This document shows positions 44,750 to 57,215 of a stretch of DNA of 64,000 nucleotides, one piece after another (within the stretch, counting starts at the first letter, position 1; each line of letters begins with the position of its first letter). The DNA is from Cytidiella melzeri (lineage: Eukaryota; Basidiomycota; Agaricomycetes; Polyporales; Irpicaceae). Location: NCBI GenBank assembly GCA_022592445.1, contig JABYQR010000002.1, positions 1-64,000 on the forward strand, written 5' to 3'. A program made the position numbers and the translations under genes. Below the pieces are notes generated by a model. That model ran no database searches. It was not told the origin of the DNA and worked only from the letters and a program-made list of their open reading frames with translations.

Positions 44750-45427
44750 TGTCACAGAAACAGAGCTCAACGCAGCAACTAGGGACACAATGTGGAAGAT
44801 GATGACAAGGTAGTGCCAGGCATGTAGCACAATGCTCTCACCAACTATAAACCTTATTCAGGTTGCTAGCCCAGTAAAGACCAAGTTAGTATTGGGTACT
44901 AGCAGCTATGTAGTACAGAGGGGATTTGCTTACCTAGCCCAGTAAAGACCAAGAGGTTGAGATGGGGGGCTAGGAGCGTACATGCAGCAGTATATATAGA
45001 CTTTAGGGACCTGCACACAGACCATGTTGGGGGCAGGCTTTGCAAGAAGCCATGTGAACAAAGAACAATAGAACAACCTAAAGGAGAACAATAGCTATTG
45101 TCTGGACTCTGCCAAGACCTCTAATCGTGAGAAAATCTATCTAGAAGGAGACCAGTTATTGTATTCCATTCCCACACCTGTGAGAACACTCTACCATAAA
45201 AAGAACAATAGTGAAAGAACAATAGGAGTCCATGTGAACAGTATCCATAACATCAAACCCTAGCTATGGGCTGAGCCATGTGGTTGTATATGGGCACTTA
45301 ATAGACATGCAAGGGGTTTGTACAGAGAGGGTTGCAACTGGGTCGCAACCAGGTTTCAACCAGGTTTCAAAGGTAATGACTAGAGGTAAAATGCAAAAAA
45401 TAAGGGCTAGTCAGGCCATCCATGACA
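44750..45427 (-). repeat. Solo LTR (family 2), target duplication CTTTG, copy B
   Basis: Counterpart of 33792-34469, with the same flanking CTTTG pair. Confidence 0.9.
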
Positions 45428-45455
45428 CTTTGCTTGTGAACCTCAACTATTATAC

Positions 45456-46178
45456 TGACACGGAGACGGGGCTCGATGTGACAAACAGGGACACGGAGTG
45501 GATATCGACGAGGAGGTGGTGGCAGGCGTGAAGCACAATGCTCTCACCAGCTATCAGACTTTGTTCAAGTTATCTAGCCTAGCCCAGTAAAGACCAAGTT
45601 AGTATTGAGTACTACTAGCTATGTAGTACAGGAGGGAGTGGCTTACCTAGCCCAGTAAAGACCAAGCGGTCAAGATGGAGGCTAGGAGCGTACATGCAGC
45701 TGCTTATATAGACTTCAGGGACCTGCGCACAGACCATGTTGAAGGCAGGCTTTGCAAGAAGCCGTGTGAACGAAGAACAAAAGAACTACCTAAAGGAGAA
45801 CAATAGCTATTGTCTAGACCTTGCCAAGAACTCTACTTGTGAGAGAATCTATCTAAAAGGAGACCAACTATTGTATGCCATTTTCACACCTGTGAGAACA
45901 TCCTTCTATTAAGAGAACAATAGGGAAAGAACAAAAGGAGTCCATGTGATCGGTATCTATGACGTCAAACCCTAGCTATGGGCTGAGCCATGTGTTTGTA
46001 GCCATGTGGTCTTACTTAAGCTAAGTCACATGCCAGTGTGACGTAGTAGCAAGTAATGTGACCATGTGGAGCATCTAAGCCACGTGATACGGGTGCTTAA
46101 TAGACGTGCAAAGGAGTTTTATAGATAAAAACAAGAGGTAAATTGCGAAAATTGAGGGCTAGTCGGGCCATCCACAAC
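45456..46178 (-). repeat. Solo LTR (family 2), target duplication TATAC, copy B
   Basis: Counterpart of 34498-35220, with the same TATAC pair. Confidence 0.9.
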
Positions 46179-47184
46179 ATATACATGTTGTTTCTCTGCA
46201 TTCACAATGAGAGGAGCTTGCACAATAGTCAGTATCAGAAGTATAGCAGGTAACAAGAACTGGCTCATATTATATATCAATTATACAGTGTATACCGTCT
46301 TATAGTGCAGCAGTTTTAATCACTGAGTTGGTGCTTATACTACTTCACCTGCGCGGTAAGGGTTTGAATCTGACTCAGTGTAATAAACAGTAAACAATCT
46401 TGTACTGGAGTAATAGATGGTGTACTGATATTACAAACCCTACATTCAATTCAGAGTAATAAGTAAGTAGTGGTCGATAACAATCTGTATAAGACACTGT
46501 CATTGAGTAAGTAAAAATCAATGTCATAAAGTAAGTGTATCTATACACTTCAGTACAAATCAGTAAGTCAAAATCAATATTGCAGATGTAATCAAGTAAG
46601 GATTGGTAAGAAAGGTCTAACTAATAGCTTCATTTGCAACGAGTGATCAAGATGGTCTTTAGAGACCTATAGACATCCGTATGTCCATCTAGATGTGCTC
46701 AGCTTCAAGTCACGCGCTCTAAAGGTGAACAAGCTGGCTAGATGAAGAGGGTATAATCTAGAGGACATCATATCATTCAGATGAATTGATGATCTCTATC
46801 TGATTACTGCCAGCTCTGGAGGCCGTTCAGAGGTGCTCCGCGCCTATCACTGCATCTAGCCGTCTAGATGAGTTTAGAAGTGCTTTCAATGTGTCTGCCA
46901 AAGTAAGGCCGTGCATAGGGAGAAACCCACCTGGGTGATGCTCACAGGAAGATTTACCATCAGACCAACAGCGAGCGTACCATATACATCTTGAATTCTG
47001 TAGCCGAGTTTCTGTGTCAAAATACATTTGCGGCCCTCATCATCCGTTGTCTCCCCCTCGCAAACCATCTCAGCGACTCGCGTCTGACGGCGGGTATCGC
47101 GCAGCCACCTATAAGTCAGCCCAAATCAACGTCAACCAAACCATCAAATGACATATCAAGTCATGGAAAACGTACCTCCACACC

Positions 47185-47857
47185 CTACTTCTTCTTGCTG
47201 TGCCAGTCGTCCCAGTACTTATCCAGAGCATCCCTCTGAACCTGCTTCTCGACGTGATTGTTGTCGTAATCAGCACGGGTGGGCCTCTTATTGGGATACA
47301 GCCCTGACGAGATCTGTACCCCAGTTATGTACGTCCCCGACCGACCGTTGCCCCACCCACAGTAGAAATGGACACCGCTCGTGTGAGCAGTGTACGCCGC
47401 GTAGCAAGCGTCAAAGTCCGCCTTCTTCGGGGCCTGGAAGTCCGGGACCGGGAGCCACTTGTAGCCAATTCCCGCCTTGGTCAGCGCATCCTGTTGGGCC
47501 TTGGACAGCTGGTTGGCGTTGGCGCTGATGATGAACTTGACGGATTTGCCTTGGAGGTACTTGATGGCGTCAGCGTCCATGTTCTGGTCGCTGTCGGACC
47601 CGCCGGCGCCGTCGGGAGGGACGCCTTTGTAGTGGGGGCAGGCGGAGCGGGTGGAGGACTGGTTTTTAATCTTGAACGACCGCCAGTTAGGGAAGATGTC
47701 GGCGTTGGCATTGGCAGCGGCGGCAGCAGTCTCGACGGCGGCAGTCTCGACGGCGACGGAAGCCTCTCTATAACGTTTGCAATAATGAGTGGAATGCTCG
47801 AAGTTGGAAGATTTGAAGAAAGGACTCTACGCACTGGATAGACTCGGACTCGGTCAT
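47185..47857 (-). CDS. Tyrosine-phosphatase-like protein, cassette copy C
   Basis: Exons 47835-47857 and 47185-47767, 67-bp intron. The protein appears identical to copy A (201 residues, Cys134-x5-Arg140), with the same linker and C-terminus. It therefore keeps the functional form that copy B lost. TATA box at 47933-47940; orphan exon at 46931-47108. Confidence 0.75.
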
Positions 47858-50462
47858 CGTTGTATGGTTTCTCGTACGAAGATAGACGGGTTTGCAAGTT
47901 GTCTGTAGAATTAGACGTGTTGTCCGGGCTGCTTTTATAGGCTACTCACCACGCCTAAAAATTGCAGAGTGGCGACATTGTATCACCGTCTATTCCAGCG
48001 CTTAGCGACCACCGTTGGCTGGAAAGGGTCCAGGAAAGGTTGTGGATGAGCCTGGGAAGACGTGGAAAGGGCACAAGAACATAGCGTTGAGATGTTCTTA
48101 ACTTAGCACAAGTGTGGGACGTCCTGAGGCAAAGTACAATGGATGTGCACGCAGATCAGTGGGTACCGCAGGAGCACGAGTAGCGGAGGATGTACATCTC
48201 CGTGATAATATAGAAAGGTGGAAAGATTGTGTCAGCCAGGTAGAGGCTGCGAAGACAAGAGTCGAATGTCATGTGTGCCAATGCATACAGTAGTAGCGTA
48301 GACATGCTTACAATAAGATGTCAGTTTGACTTTCGAGTGCAGGTCGCATACCAGTGAGGCACCTTTTCTCGTCGTCGTCGTCTGAAGTCTATGTGTGCCT
48401 GTGCGTGCAGGGTGTGTAGTCAGACAGAGATCCTGAGGCACGAAGGTTGAACGTGACGCCCGTCTATCTGCCGGGGAGACTAGCTGAAAGGTTCCCCACA
48501 TACTTTCCCTGATAACTTCAACTAAGGGGTCTCCAACTCAACGGCAAACACGCTCACAGCGTCCTACGCACGATCCACCCAGACTCTTGTCAGCGCGCGT
48601 ATACCGAAGAAGATGGGGTGAAAGATTGGTCAAGGAATCGGTCCGTGCTTGACGTACGAGCGGAAAGGAGCACAGGAGGGAGAGGCAGACGAGGCAGACA
48701 AGGATTGACACGCCGCTGGTAGTTCTACCGCGGAAAGACAGCTCGCTTGCCTAGGGAACTGCTAGCGAGTCTTTAGGCATGCAAGGGGACGGGAAACAGA
48801 AACGGCCACGTTTAGCTGGTGGTGTGTGTGTGTGCGCGAGTTGTGTGTGGTTTTTGGCTGACTTTGCTTAAGCTGGGCATGGTCTGGGGCACTCGTCGAC
48901 GCAAGATGGACGGAGGTCGCGTATGAAGAGGATGCAAAGGACGATCGCATTGCGATGTACTCATTGCGGCTCGCTTGATCGAAAGCGGTAGAGTCGTCTT
49001 GCAAGGGCACCAGACGTTCAAAGACACATGATCAACAGCGACTGAGGACCGACAGTATGTACTCAAATATCATGCTTTACTATTTGTATATTGTGAGGTT
49101 CCCTATACCTGACGTCCCCAAAGGCTGGAAGCCGTAGCCAAGGCGTGTATGTGAGCTACACACCCTCGAGGAGATCAGACACTCAAGGAAGGGCAAGAAA
49201 CCCCCAAAGACACGTGCGGATTGGAAGACTAGCTTGCTCACATCCGACGAGGTGCGCAAAATTACAGTCTCTGACGGCACGTAGGCACAGGTACGCTCAG
49301 CATCTGGTTTCATGTCGCAAACCAACAGAGCGTGTCCCGAGACAATCAGAGCGGGGTGGAAACAGTAGTAATTATCAACACACCGGAATTGTAATTACTA
49401 CCTATTTTGCGCCTTGCTACTGTTTCATTTAATTCCCCTGTTGCAGAATATTTTCAGGAGTCAGCACTGCCCAGCAATATGCGGGAAGTGGTGCACACAT
49501 AAAGACATATTACACAGTTGCCAATGGAGACGTCGATTGAACACAGGACAGGCTGGGACAGCCTTGGTGGCGCCGTTGGGTGGCGCCGTTGCACTCCAAC
49601 TGCCGTTCCCACCTTGGCTTGATTCCCCTGTCGCAGATTCCACAATACCCTTAGGAGTCAGCGATGGGTCAAAAATATCGCGCGGCAACGACTAGATCTC
49701 CTCGCCGTGCGTCGACATGCCTTGCGGCCTTGTGCTCCAATTTCGCAGGTCACAGCGAGTCTGTTCGCGGTACGGTGCACTTTGCCTCGCGTGTCCTGTA
49801 CGGGAAATAACGAGACCCTCCGATTAATCGATCAACGTTCGGCTTGTGAGCACTGCTTCAAACTTAGTTACTGATGAAAAACAGACTGTAACCGAGTTAC
49901 TAATCAAAAACCAGACTGCAACCGAGTTACTGATTAAAAAAAGACTGCAACTAATTGCTCTCCATCCCGCAGTGCTATCAACCGCTGGGAGCTAGAGGCT
50001 GTTCCGAACATACATTTGGTGGTTACCATCACTTATCAATCATTGCCTCAGCAACCAACCTAACCTTTTCTGGATGTTATCTAAGTATGTGTGCACTGTT
50101 TTTTGCATCAGCACAGCAGAGCCACAAGCTATATAAAACCCCTTGTTGCCACTATTCTTGCACCCAGCATATCTCATTTCTCCAGCCTTTCATTGCTTCA
50201 GTGCCAGTCAGTGATTACTTCATTGTCTGTGCTCTTCCCCTGTACTGAGACTGTTCTTACAGCTAGTTGTCTTACTGTCTTCTTGAACCCCTCTCAAATC
50301 ACACTTCCTGCTACTTCAGGTCTTTGTGTTGATTAAGCACTGGTTGGTGAGTACTTTGTTGTCTACATTGCACTTGCCTCAGATCACTGTACTAACTGCT
50401 CTTGCAGCTAGCCATCTTACTTCCCTTTCAAACTCCTGTTCAAACACCCTTGCTACACCATC

Positions 50463-50891
50463 ATGCAACTCTTGACCCCTTTTATCTTGTTTGCCACCAT
50501 CTTCACTGGCACATTCCACATGGTATCTGTGTCTGCCCTTCCGTACGACAGTACAGAAGTCTCCCGCCATCCAGTTCCCTTCAGCAACAACAACAGCTTG
50601 GAGAGACGGAGCCCCATGAAGCGACCAGTTGAAGGCAAAAATGCAGGATGTTCACAGCCAATTTGATTGGCTAGACCTTGATGCAGCTTACGAAGCTGTT
50701 GCACGGATGAGGAAAAACCCAGCTAAGTTTGATCAGATTCAGATTATATACGTGGTACAGGCTCAAGGCCTCAGGATCTATCTGCAAAGATGAGGAACAT
50801 GCCAGGTCATGTCCAGTATAGATAAACTCCTGAAAATGGATTAACGCAGAAAACCTTTTACAAGCTATTTTGGAATCCTACTCCAAAGTAG
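50463..50891 (+). pseudogene. Small secreted protein gene, copy C, frame-broken
   Basis: Promoter, 5'UTR intron (50347-50407), signal peptide and pro-region are identical to copy B. After ERRSPM a 2-bp deletion shifts the frame (MKRPVEGK then stop), and about ten further 1-2 bp deletions follow before the counterpart of the B stop. The underlying mature domain is the B type. Because there are only deletions and they cluster, sequencing or consensus error is as likely as true decay. Confidence 0.6.
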
Positions 50892-52116
50892 AACACATCA
50901 CATGTACTAGAAACTCCAGTACTTTGTAGTCCATATCCATTGGTCAGTAGATTCATAGTATCAGTTGAAACAGTAGCCTGTATTGATGCAGCATGGAAAG
51001 CAGTCAATAACTTATAAAAGATGGAACAATTGAAGTTACCAGCAGTAGAGTAATGAAGTAATGGCATGGTTGAAGTAGTAAACAACTGAGAAGAATGTGC
51101 CTGGATGAAGTTTCCTGGGTATAATCAGCCTGCAGTAAGCTAGCCTGTAGATAACTTAGGAAATTCATGCAGCATTTACTATACATTCTCAGTTTCATTT
51201 GAGAAATGTTCCAACAAATCAAAAATGCAGCCACATGCTATAAATGGCCACACCTTGAAGGGTAATATCTACCTTGTTAGTCACATATAGACTTTTATAC
51301 AGCCTGAGACCAGTTCTATATATTATATCAATAGGACAGGAAACAATTCATGCCACTAGCCTCTCTGTGTGTATCAAAATATGCATGTTCTCCTCTGTCC
51401 TTTCAAAACATCAAAAAGTGCCCACTCTTGGTGAAATCACTTATACTACTGTCAAAGTAGTATCACAATCCCATGGAAATACATCACATACAAGTTTCCA
51501 GCTATCTCCCAGCATTATTCATGCTTCAATAGGTCAAGAACCCCCCAAAAAGTGAAGAAGAAGGTCAGTTACAATTCCTGAAGAATGAAGAAGAATTGTT
51601 CCAGTGTGCTCCAGCACATTGATGCTTTTTCAGATATGACTGTTTTGTCCCCCAAAGTGTGTGAATCTGATGGGATAATACAGTCAGTAACAGTCTCAAT
51701 ATCAAAGCAATGAATACAGTTGATGACATCACATTGACTTTGTTATGAGCCCTTTATTACTTTGTATCATATCACTTTTGCAATAAAAATGCACTTTTCG
51801 ATCTTTACAGACTGCATATGGGCACCAATTTGTACAATTTATACATCATCGGATAGCCCTATCTTTTGGCAACATCCTGGTACAAAGATCCTGTCAATTG
51901 ATGTGGAACTGAGCAAGTTATGGCCAGTATACTGAAAAAAAAGTCACTCAGACTCAGATGTGAACTCCACTCTTGCTGGCAGATGACGTCAAATTATGGT
52001 CAAGTACATGCACAGTATTCTACAGACAATTGCTTGCTCTCTGAACAAGGAATACAAGCAGAACACATGCCACAAGTATTGTTGGCTCTGAGCAAGAGTT
52101 ACAAGTAGTTTGGAAT

Positions 52117-52815
52117 TGGAACAGAGATGGGACTCGACTTGACAAACAGGGACACGAGGTGGAAAACGATGAGGAGGTAGTGGCAGGTATGAAGCACAAT
52201 GTTTCACGAGCTAGCAAGCTTATTCAGAAAGCTAGCTCAGTAAAGACCAAGTTAGTATTGTTACTTCCAGCTATGTAGGGGGTTGCTTACCTAGCCAGTA
52301 AAGACCAAGAAGCTGAAATGGGGGACTAGAAGCATACATGCAGCAGCTTATATAGACTTCAGAGCCTGTGCACAGACCATGCTTGGCATGAAGTTGTGTG
52401 AGCAGAAAGAATGATCAAACTACCTAAACAAGAACAAGAGCTATTGTCTGGACTCTGTCAAGACCTCTACCCATGAGAGAATTTATCTAGAAGGAGACCA
52501 GTCTTTGTATTCAGTTCCCACACTTGTGAGAACACTCTACAATAAAGAGAACAATGGTAAAAGAACAATAGAAGTCCAGGTGAACAGTATCTATGACGCC
52601 AAACCATAGCTACAGGCTGGGCCATGTGGTTGTAGCCATGTGGTCCTACATAAGCTGAGTCACATGCCAATGTGACGTAGAAGCAAGTAACGTGACTATG
52701 TAGAGCATCTGAACCACGTGATATGGGTGCTTAATAGACATGCAAGGGGTTCACAAAAGGGTAAAACTAGAGAAAAAATGCAAAACATTAAGGGCTAGTT
52801 GGGCCATCCGTGACA
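52117..52815 (-). repeat. Solo LTR (family 2) in module R, copy C
   Basis: Counterpart of 41170-41868 at the same position; module R in C spans about 51572-53873. Confidence 0.85.
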
Positions 52816-53993
52816 GGAGGCCAACAAAACATTCTCAACCCCTACATCCTTGAACAATGGAATTTTTTTAGTTGCATCAGCAGTGAGAACTGCATCTGAT
52901 TGTCCCACAAATTTTCACAACCATTAGTTGCTCTCTACATAGGAATCACAATCAGAACACAGCCTGTGGCAGTTCAATGGGGATGAGGCAGTTCAGACAT
53001 CAACAGGACATGGTTGCATCAGCGGCAAGCACTGCATCTGAGTGTTCCACAAAGTTTCACAATCATAAGTTGCTCTCCAAGCAGGAGTTACAATCACAAC
53101 ACAGCCTGTTGCAGTTTCAATGGGGATGAGGCAGTTCAGACATCAACAGGACACATGTAACATGTTCTGGGAGTCAATCTAATGGGACACCCTCAAGCCC
53201 TTTATTCTTGAAGCAAGTAATTTTCTGACATCAACAGCAAGTTTTGATGAGTGATTGTTGCATCAGCAGTGAACACTGCACATAATTAATTTCAAGACAT
53301 ATGAAGCCCCTTGCTACCATTGGTGGCTACCTTCATCAATGTATGGCTCCTTTTACAGCAACCAAACTTATCAATTGTAGTGCAGTCACTTTGTTCCAGA
53401 TCAATTTGCTCATGAAAGGTGTCACCAATAGCAAATTCCCGAATACATTAAATGTTTTTGACCAGATTACTTGGCAAGGTCCTGACCAGGAACAGAGTTG
53501 TTTACTGAGGTTCTTTTGGGCAACAAAGCCACTGGTTCAAGTAACTATTTCAGGCTATATGATTCATTCAATTTGTTATCAGTAACATGGTTACTTGTAA
53601 CCCTTCTCCTGCAGTTTACCAAATTGTATTCGGATTAGTGAACACCATCTCAAGGAAGACGCATGTCAAACATAGCATTAGGAAGACCGGCAAGCAGCAA
53701 GTACGATTCCTGAAGATTGAATGAAATAATACTTTTTGAGCCAAATTTGTAAGTGAACTTGGTGCTGGTAGCAGCCTGAACAAGTGGTTTTGTTGGGAAT
53801 AGCTTCTTCAATGAGTAATGTATGGTAAGTTGGTTTGGAGCACACAATCATACATGAAAGAAGAGGGACTGTAACACTTTCTTTTACTTTCTTGACGCTT
53901 CGAGTTGCACTAGGTTTAGCTAGGTCTCTTAGGCCACCTTGCATTCACTACGTACACATTTGCGCTCTATGACCCTTCCACTTCTTTGCCACT

Positions 53994-55627
53994 TTGTGGG
54001 TGGTTGTGTTATCTTTGGGGTTATTGTTAGTCTCAGGGTGTGTCCAAGTGTCTCACCGGGATATGTGGACACAGGAGGACGCACACCTTGCTGAGATGTG
54101 GGATATCCTGGCGGCCGATCCCGCTGTCAAATTGCTTTTGGGAAATGCGTTGTGGCTGCACAAAAGGGTTTGCATTCTGTTTATTCCATCTACAGCAACT
54201 GATTCTGTATCTAGTTTTGCAAAATGGTTCATGCTGAGAAATGAAAATGTGCGCGCTGCCAACACAAACATTGTAGAGATCTTTGGCTCTCTTGGGATTG
54301 ATTTGATAGGGAGTCTCTTGGGACCCCGGGAGCTCGGAGAAACAGCGCTGTTCTGCAAGCTCTAGGCCCTAAAGGTCCCAATGACTACTATTGCAACGTA
54401 CTATATCCTGAAGGCCATGAGAAGGAGATTAACCGGCTGTTTAGGACTAGAAGGATTGTTGTGGTACATGAACCTTGATTATTATAATGCTTCACAGATA
54501 TTACATGTTGCATTGCTAACGTACTATTCTACCAGGTTATACAGAGTGGTATCCTTGTCCAGGGATCTACAAGGGGGGCTCAAGCTACCAACATGCTTTC
54601 AAAGGTGCACCAATGGGGCATCAAAGAGGTGATGCCTGGCCTGATTGCATTTGCAGCGGTTGTTGTGAGTACCATAACCACGTGGTCGCTTTTGTGTACT
54701 GAGCATACCATGGTCTAGCTTGTTCACCTCATTTCTGGTGACAACACTTCCTTACCAGAAAACTCCACCATGAAAGTAATCTACAACTATCTGCTCTTCT
54801 TTGACTGCTCCGTCTGGCTTATGATCACAAAGCGCAATGCTCCAGGCACTCAAGAGTTATTCCAATGGATGAACCACCAGGTATTTGGGACAGAGAGGTC
54901 AGGGGTGTCAACCAATTCAGGGGATGAAGCATTGGATGGCAATATCAAGGTGCTCAATTATGAGATAGAAGCCATCTTTGGCTTAGCAGGTACTGATCCT
55001 ATAGCTCAAAGCTTTTTGCCACAATTGGTCGCTGCTCCTTGTTCACCTGCTCGAGGTAGCTCAACTCAACCATTGTCTACTGCTGTTTGTCCTTTCTCTG
55101 GATCCCCTTCTCCAATGCATGATGCCCCTTGTTCTGCTCCCTCTCGAGCTCCTTCTTTGACACACAATCTGTCTTGTTTTGTCCCTTCTCAAGCCCCTTC
55201 AACGGCATGCAGTGCCTCTTGTCCTGCTCCAGATTGGTCATCTTCCAGCACGCTATATCCTCCTCATGCTGCCACCTCTCGAGCTCGCCCTCTTGCGCCC
55301 CTCACCGATCATTCCCGAGTGGCCTCTCCCACCTGGCTTGTCAATGAGGCTGAGCACACACCAATCTCTCGAGGCCCCTCACCTGTTGCCAATGACACCC
55401 TGTTGGTTCTTTCTAGCCATTTTGTACAGTCGCAAGGTGTAGGTGGTAATATACAGTTGTCATTGGCCAATGCTCACATGTCTTCTGGTATCAAGTTGCG
55501 ACATCAGCCACTACTGCCAGCCGCACCTGCACCCAAACCACAGTGCAGCGGGAATAACACTGCCACTGTTGAGATGGAGCAGCAGCAACCCATTGCAGGT
55601 GAACAGGTGTTGCGCAATAGGCCATGA
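53994..55627 (+). pseudogene. DUF6698-like gene, copy C
   Basis: Identical to B up to about 54980, then diverged. The final 285-codon ORF (54770-55627) remains open despite many missense changes, of which several are Arg-to-Cys, Arg-to-His or Arg-to-Lys from CpG transitions. The Ser/Pro-rich tail is otherwise the same. Confidence 0.45.
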
Positions 55628-55695
55628 TAACCAGCACGCAAGGGTTGTGGTCATAAAATATTCTGTTGATGATCTGATATGCAATTCACTCTTTG

Positions 55696-55870
55696 TGTCA
55701 CAGAGACAGAGCTCAACGCAGCAACTAGGGACACAATGTGGCAGATGATGACAAGGTGCTGCCAGGCATGTAGCACAATGCTCTCACCAACTATAAACCA
55801 GATTCAGGTAGCTAGCCCAGTAAAGACCAAGTTAGTATTGGGTAATAGCAGCTATGGAGTACAGAGAGGG
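55696..55870 (-). repeat. Truncated LTR (family 2), 3' end only
   Basis: Starts at the same CTTTG target site as in A and B and matches the first ~175 bp of their LTR, then is joined directly to a second, complete LTR. Confidence 0.7.
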
Positions 55871-56627
55871 TGACGCGGAGACAAGGGTTTGACGCGGCAG
55901 ACAGGGACACGAAGTGGATGACGACAAAGTGGTGGTGGTAGGCGTGAAGCACAATACTCTCACCAGCTATAAATCTTATGCAGATGTCTAGCCCAGTAAA
56001 GACCAAGTTAGTATTGTGACTACCAGCTATGTAGTACAAGAGGGGGTTGCTTACCTAGCCCAGTAAAGACCAAGAGGTTGAAATGGGGGGTTAGGAGCGT
56101 ACATGCAGCAGTATATATAGACTTCAGGGACCTGCGCACAGACCATGTTGAGGGCAGGCTTTGCAAGAAGCCGTGTGAACGAAGAACAAAAGAACTACCT
56201 AAAGGAGAACAATAGCTATTGTCTAGACCTTGCCAAGAACTCTACCCGTGAGAGAATCTATCTAAAAGGAGACCAACTATTGTATTCCATTCCCACACCT
56301 GTGAGAACATCCTTCCATAAAGAGAACAATAAGGAAAGAACAAAAGGAGTCCATGTGGACATCATTTATGACATCAAACCCTAGCTATGGGCTGAGCCAT
56401 GTGGTTGTAGCCATGTGGTCTTACTTAAGCTAAGTCACATGCCAGTGTGATGTAGTAGCAAGTAATGTGACCGTGTGGAGCGTCACAGCCACGTGATACG
56501 GGCGCTTAATAGACGTGCAAAGGAGTTTGTGCAGAGAGGGTTGCAACTGAGCTGCAGCCCGGAGTTTTACAGATAAAAACAAGAGGTAAATTGCAAAAAT
56601 TAAGGGCTAGTCAGGCCATCCATGACA
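55871..56627 (-). repeat. Full-length LTR (family 2) at the cassette C breakpoint
   Basis: 757 bp, closest to 5868-6625. Flanks are GAGGG and AATAC, so there is no target duplication: one side is cassette C, the other a helicase gene fragment. This fits ectopic recombination between LTRs. Confidence 0.85.
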
Positions 56628-57038
56628 AATACAACCTGCTGTACCTTTGATACAAACTTCTTGTTTGGCCACAGCATAGTTTGACACCGTCCTCCTCTTT
56701 TCATCATGGTATCAGGACTGAATATAACAACGCAGTACTTCAGTTGCCTGATATCCTACAATCACAAGAATTGGGTTAGCTCCGGGGTACACACTGTAGG
56801 CGTGTAGGCGACATACGTTGAAAACTTGGTCAGAGTCATTCTTGCCATTTACTGACTTTGCTGAAAAGCCTGCTGCTCTCGCTTCGCGCTCAAACTGCTC
56901 TCCTAGAATATTTAAAGCAGTCACAATTATAATAATGCTGTCTGATGCGGCTATGAGAGGCATGAGGTATGACAAAGTCTTTCCCGACCCCGTACGTGCA
57001 ATGCTGATGATATTCTTCCGTGACTGCTGGGCGCAGTA
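56628..57038 (-). pseudogene. RecQ-like DEAH helicase gene fragment
   Basis: Two exons (56817-57038 and 56628-56755) around a 61-bp GTATGT...GTAG intron. The frame reads CAQQSRKN then the Walker A motif ARTGSGKTL, LMPLIAAS, IIIIVTALNILGEQF (motif Ia), VNGKNDSDQVF; after splicing DIRQLKYCVVIFSPDTMM and FVSKVQQVVF, stopping just before the DEAH box. This is the pattern of the fungal RecQ-like family. The 5' side is interrupted by the copia LTR at 57039 and the 3' side by the LTR ending at 56627. Only about 115 codons remain, so it is a relic, but the reading frame and splice sites are intact, so disruption may be recent. Confidence 0.75.
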
Positions 57039-57208
57039 TGTTAGAAGGCTATGCAAGTAGAGGAAAGCGTTGAGAGAGTAAGACTGAGAGGGATCACACA
57101 GTGGGAGTTGGGGATCAAAGTGCGTATCGTTGCATTGATCAGTTTAAGTCTTATATACGGTAACTACGGCGCTCGTACGTTGAGCGTCTAATTTAATATA
57201 GTCGAACA
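57039..57208 (-). repeat. 3' LTR of the Ty1/copia element (170 bp)
   Basis: On the minus strand it begins TGTTCGACTATATT right after the purine tract GAAGGGGAG (57209-57218) and ends GCCTTCTAACA. A TATATAAG promoter-like motif lies inside (near 57155). Confidence 0.85.
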
Positions 57209-57215
57209 CTCCCCT

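Larger units (their letters stand above)
35941..46900. repeat. Tandem cassette copy B (11.0 kb)
   Basis: Same order as A but without the MITE-like insertion and the 4.9-kb segment. From about 38910 to 43936 it is almost identical to C; from 44034 to about 46800 almost identical to A; its first 3 kb has its own differences from both. Confidence 0.9.
46901..55870. repeat. Tandem cassette copy C (9.0 kb, 3' truncated)
   Basis: Same order as B. It stops at 55870 inside the counterpart of the first 3' solo LTR (partial LTR 55696-55870), where a different, full LTR is joined. Regions around 48430-49080 and 50600-51120 show many 1-2 bp deletions relative to A and B. Confidence 0.9.
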
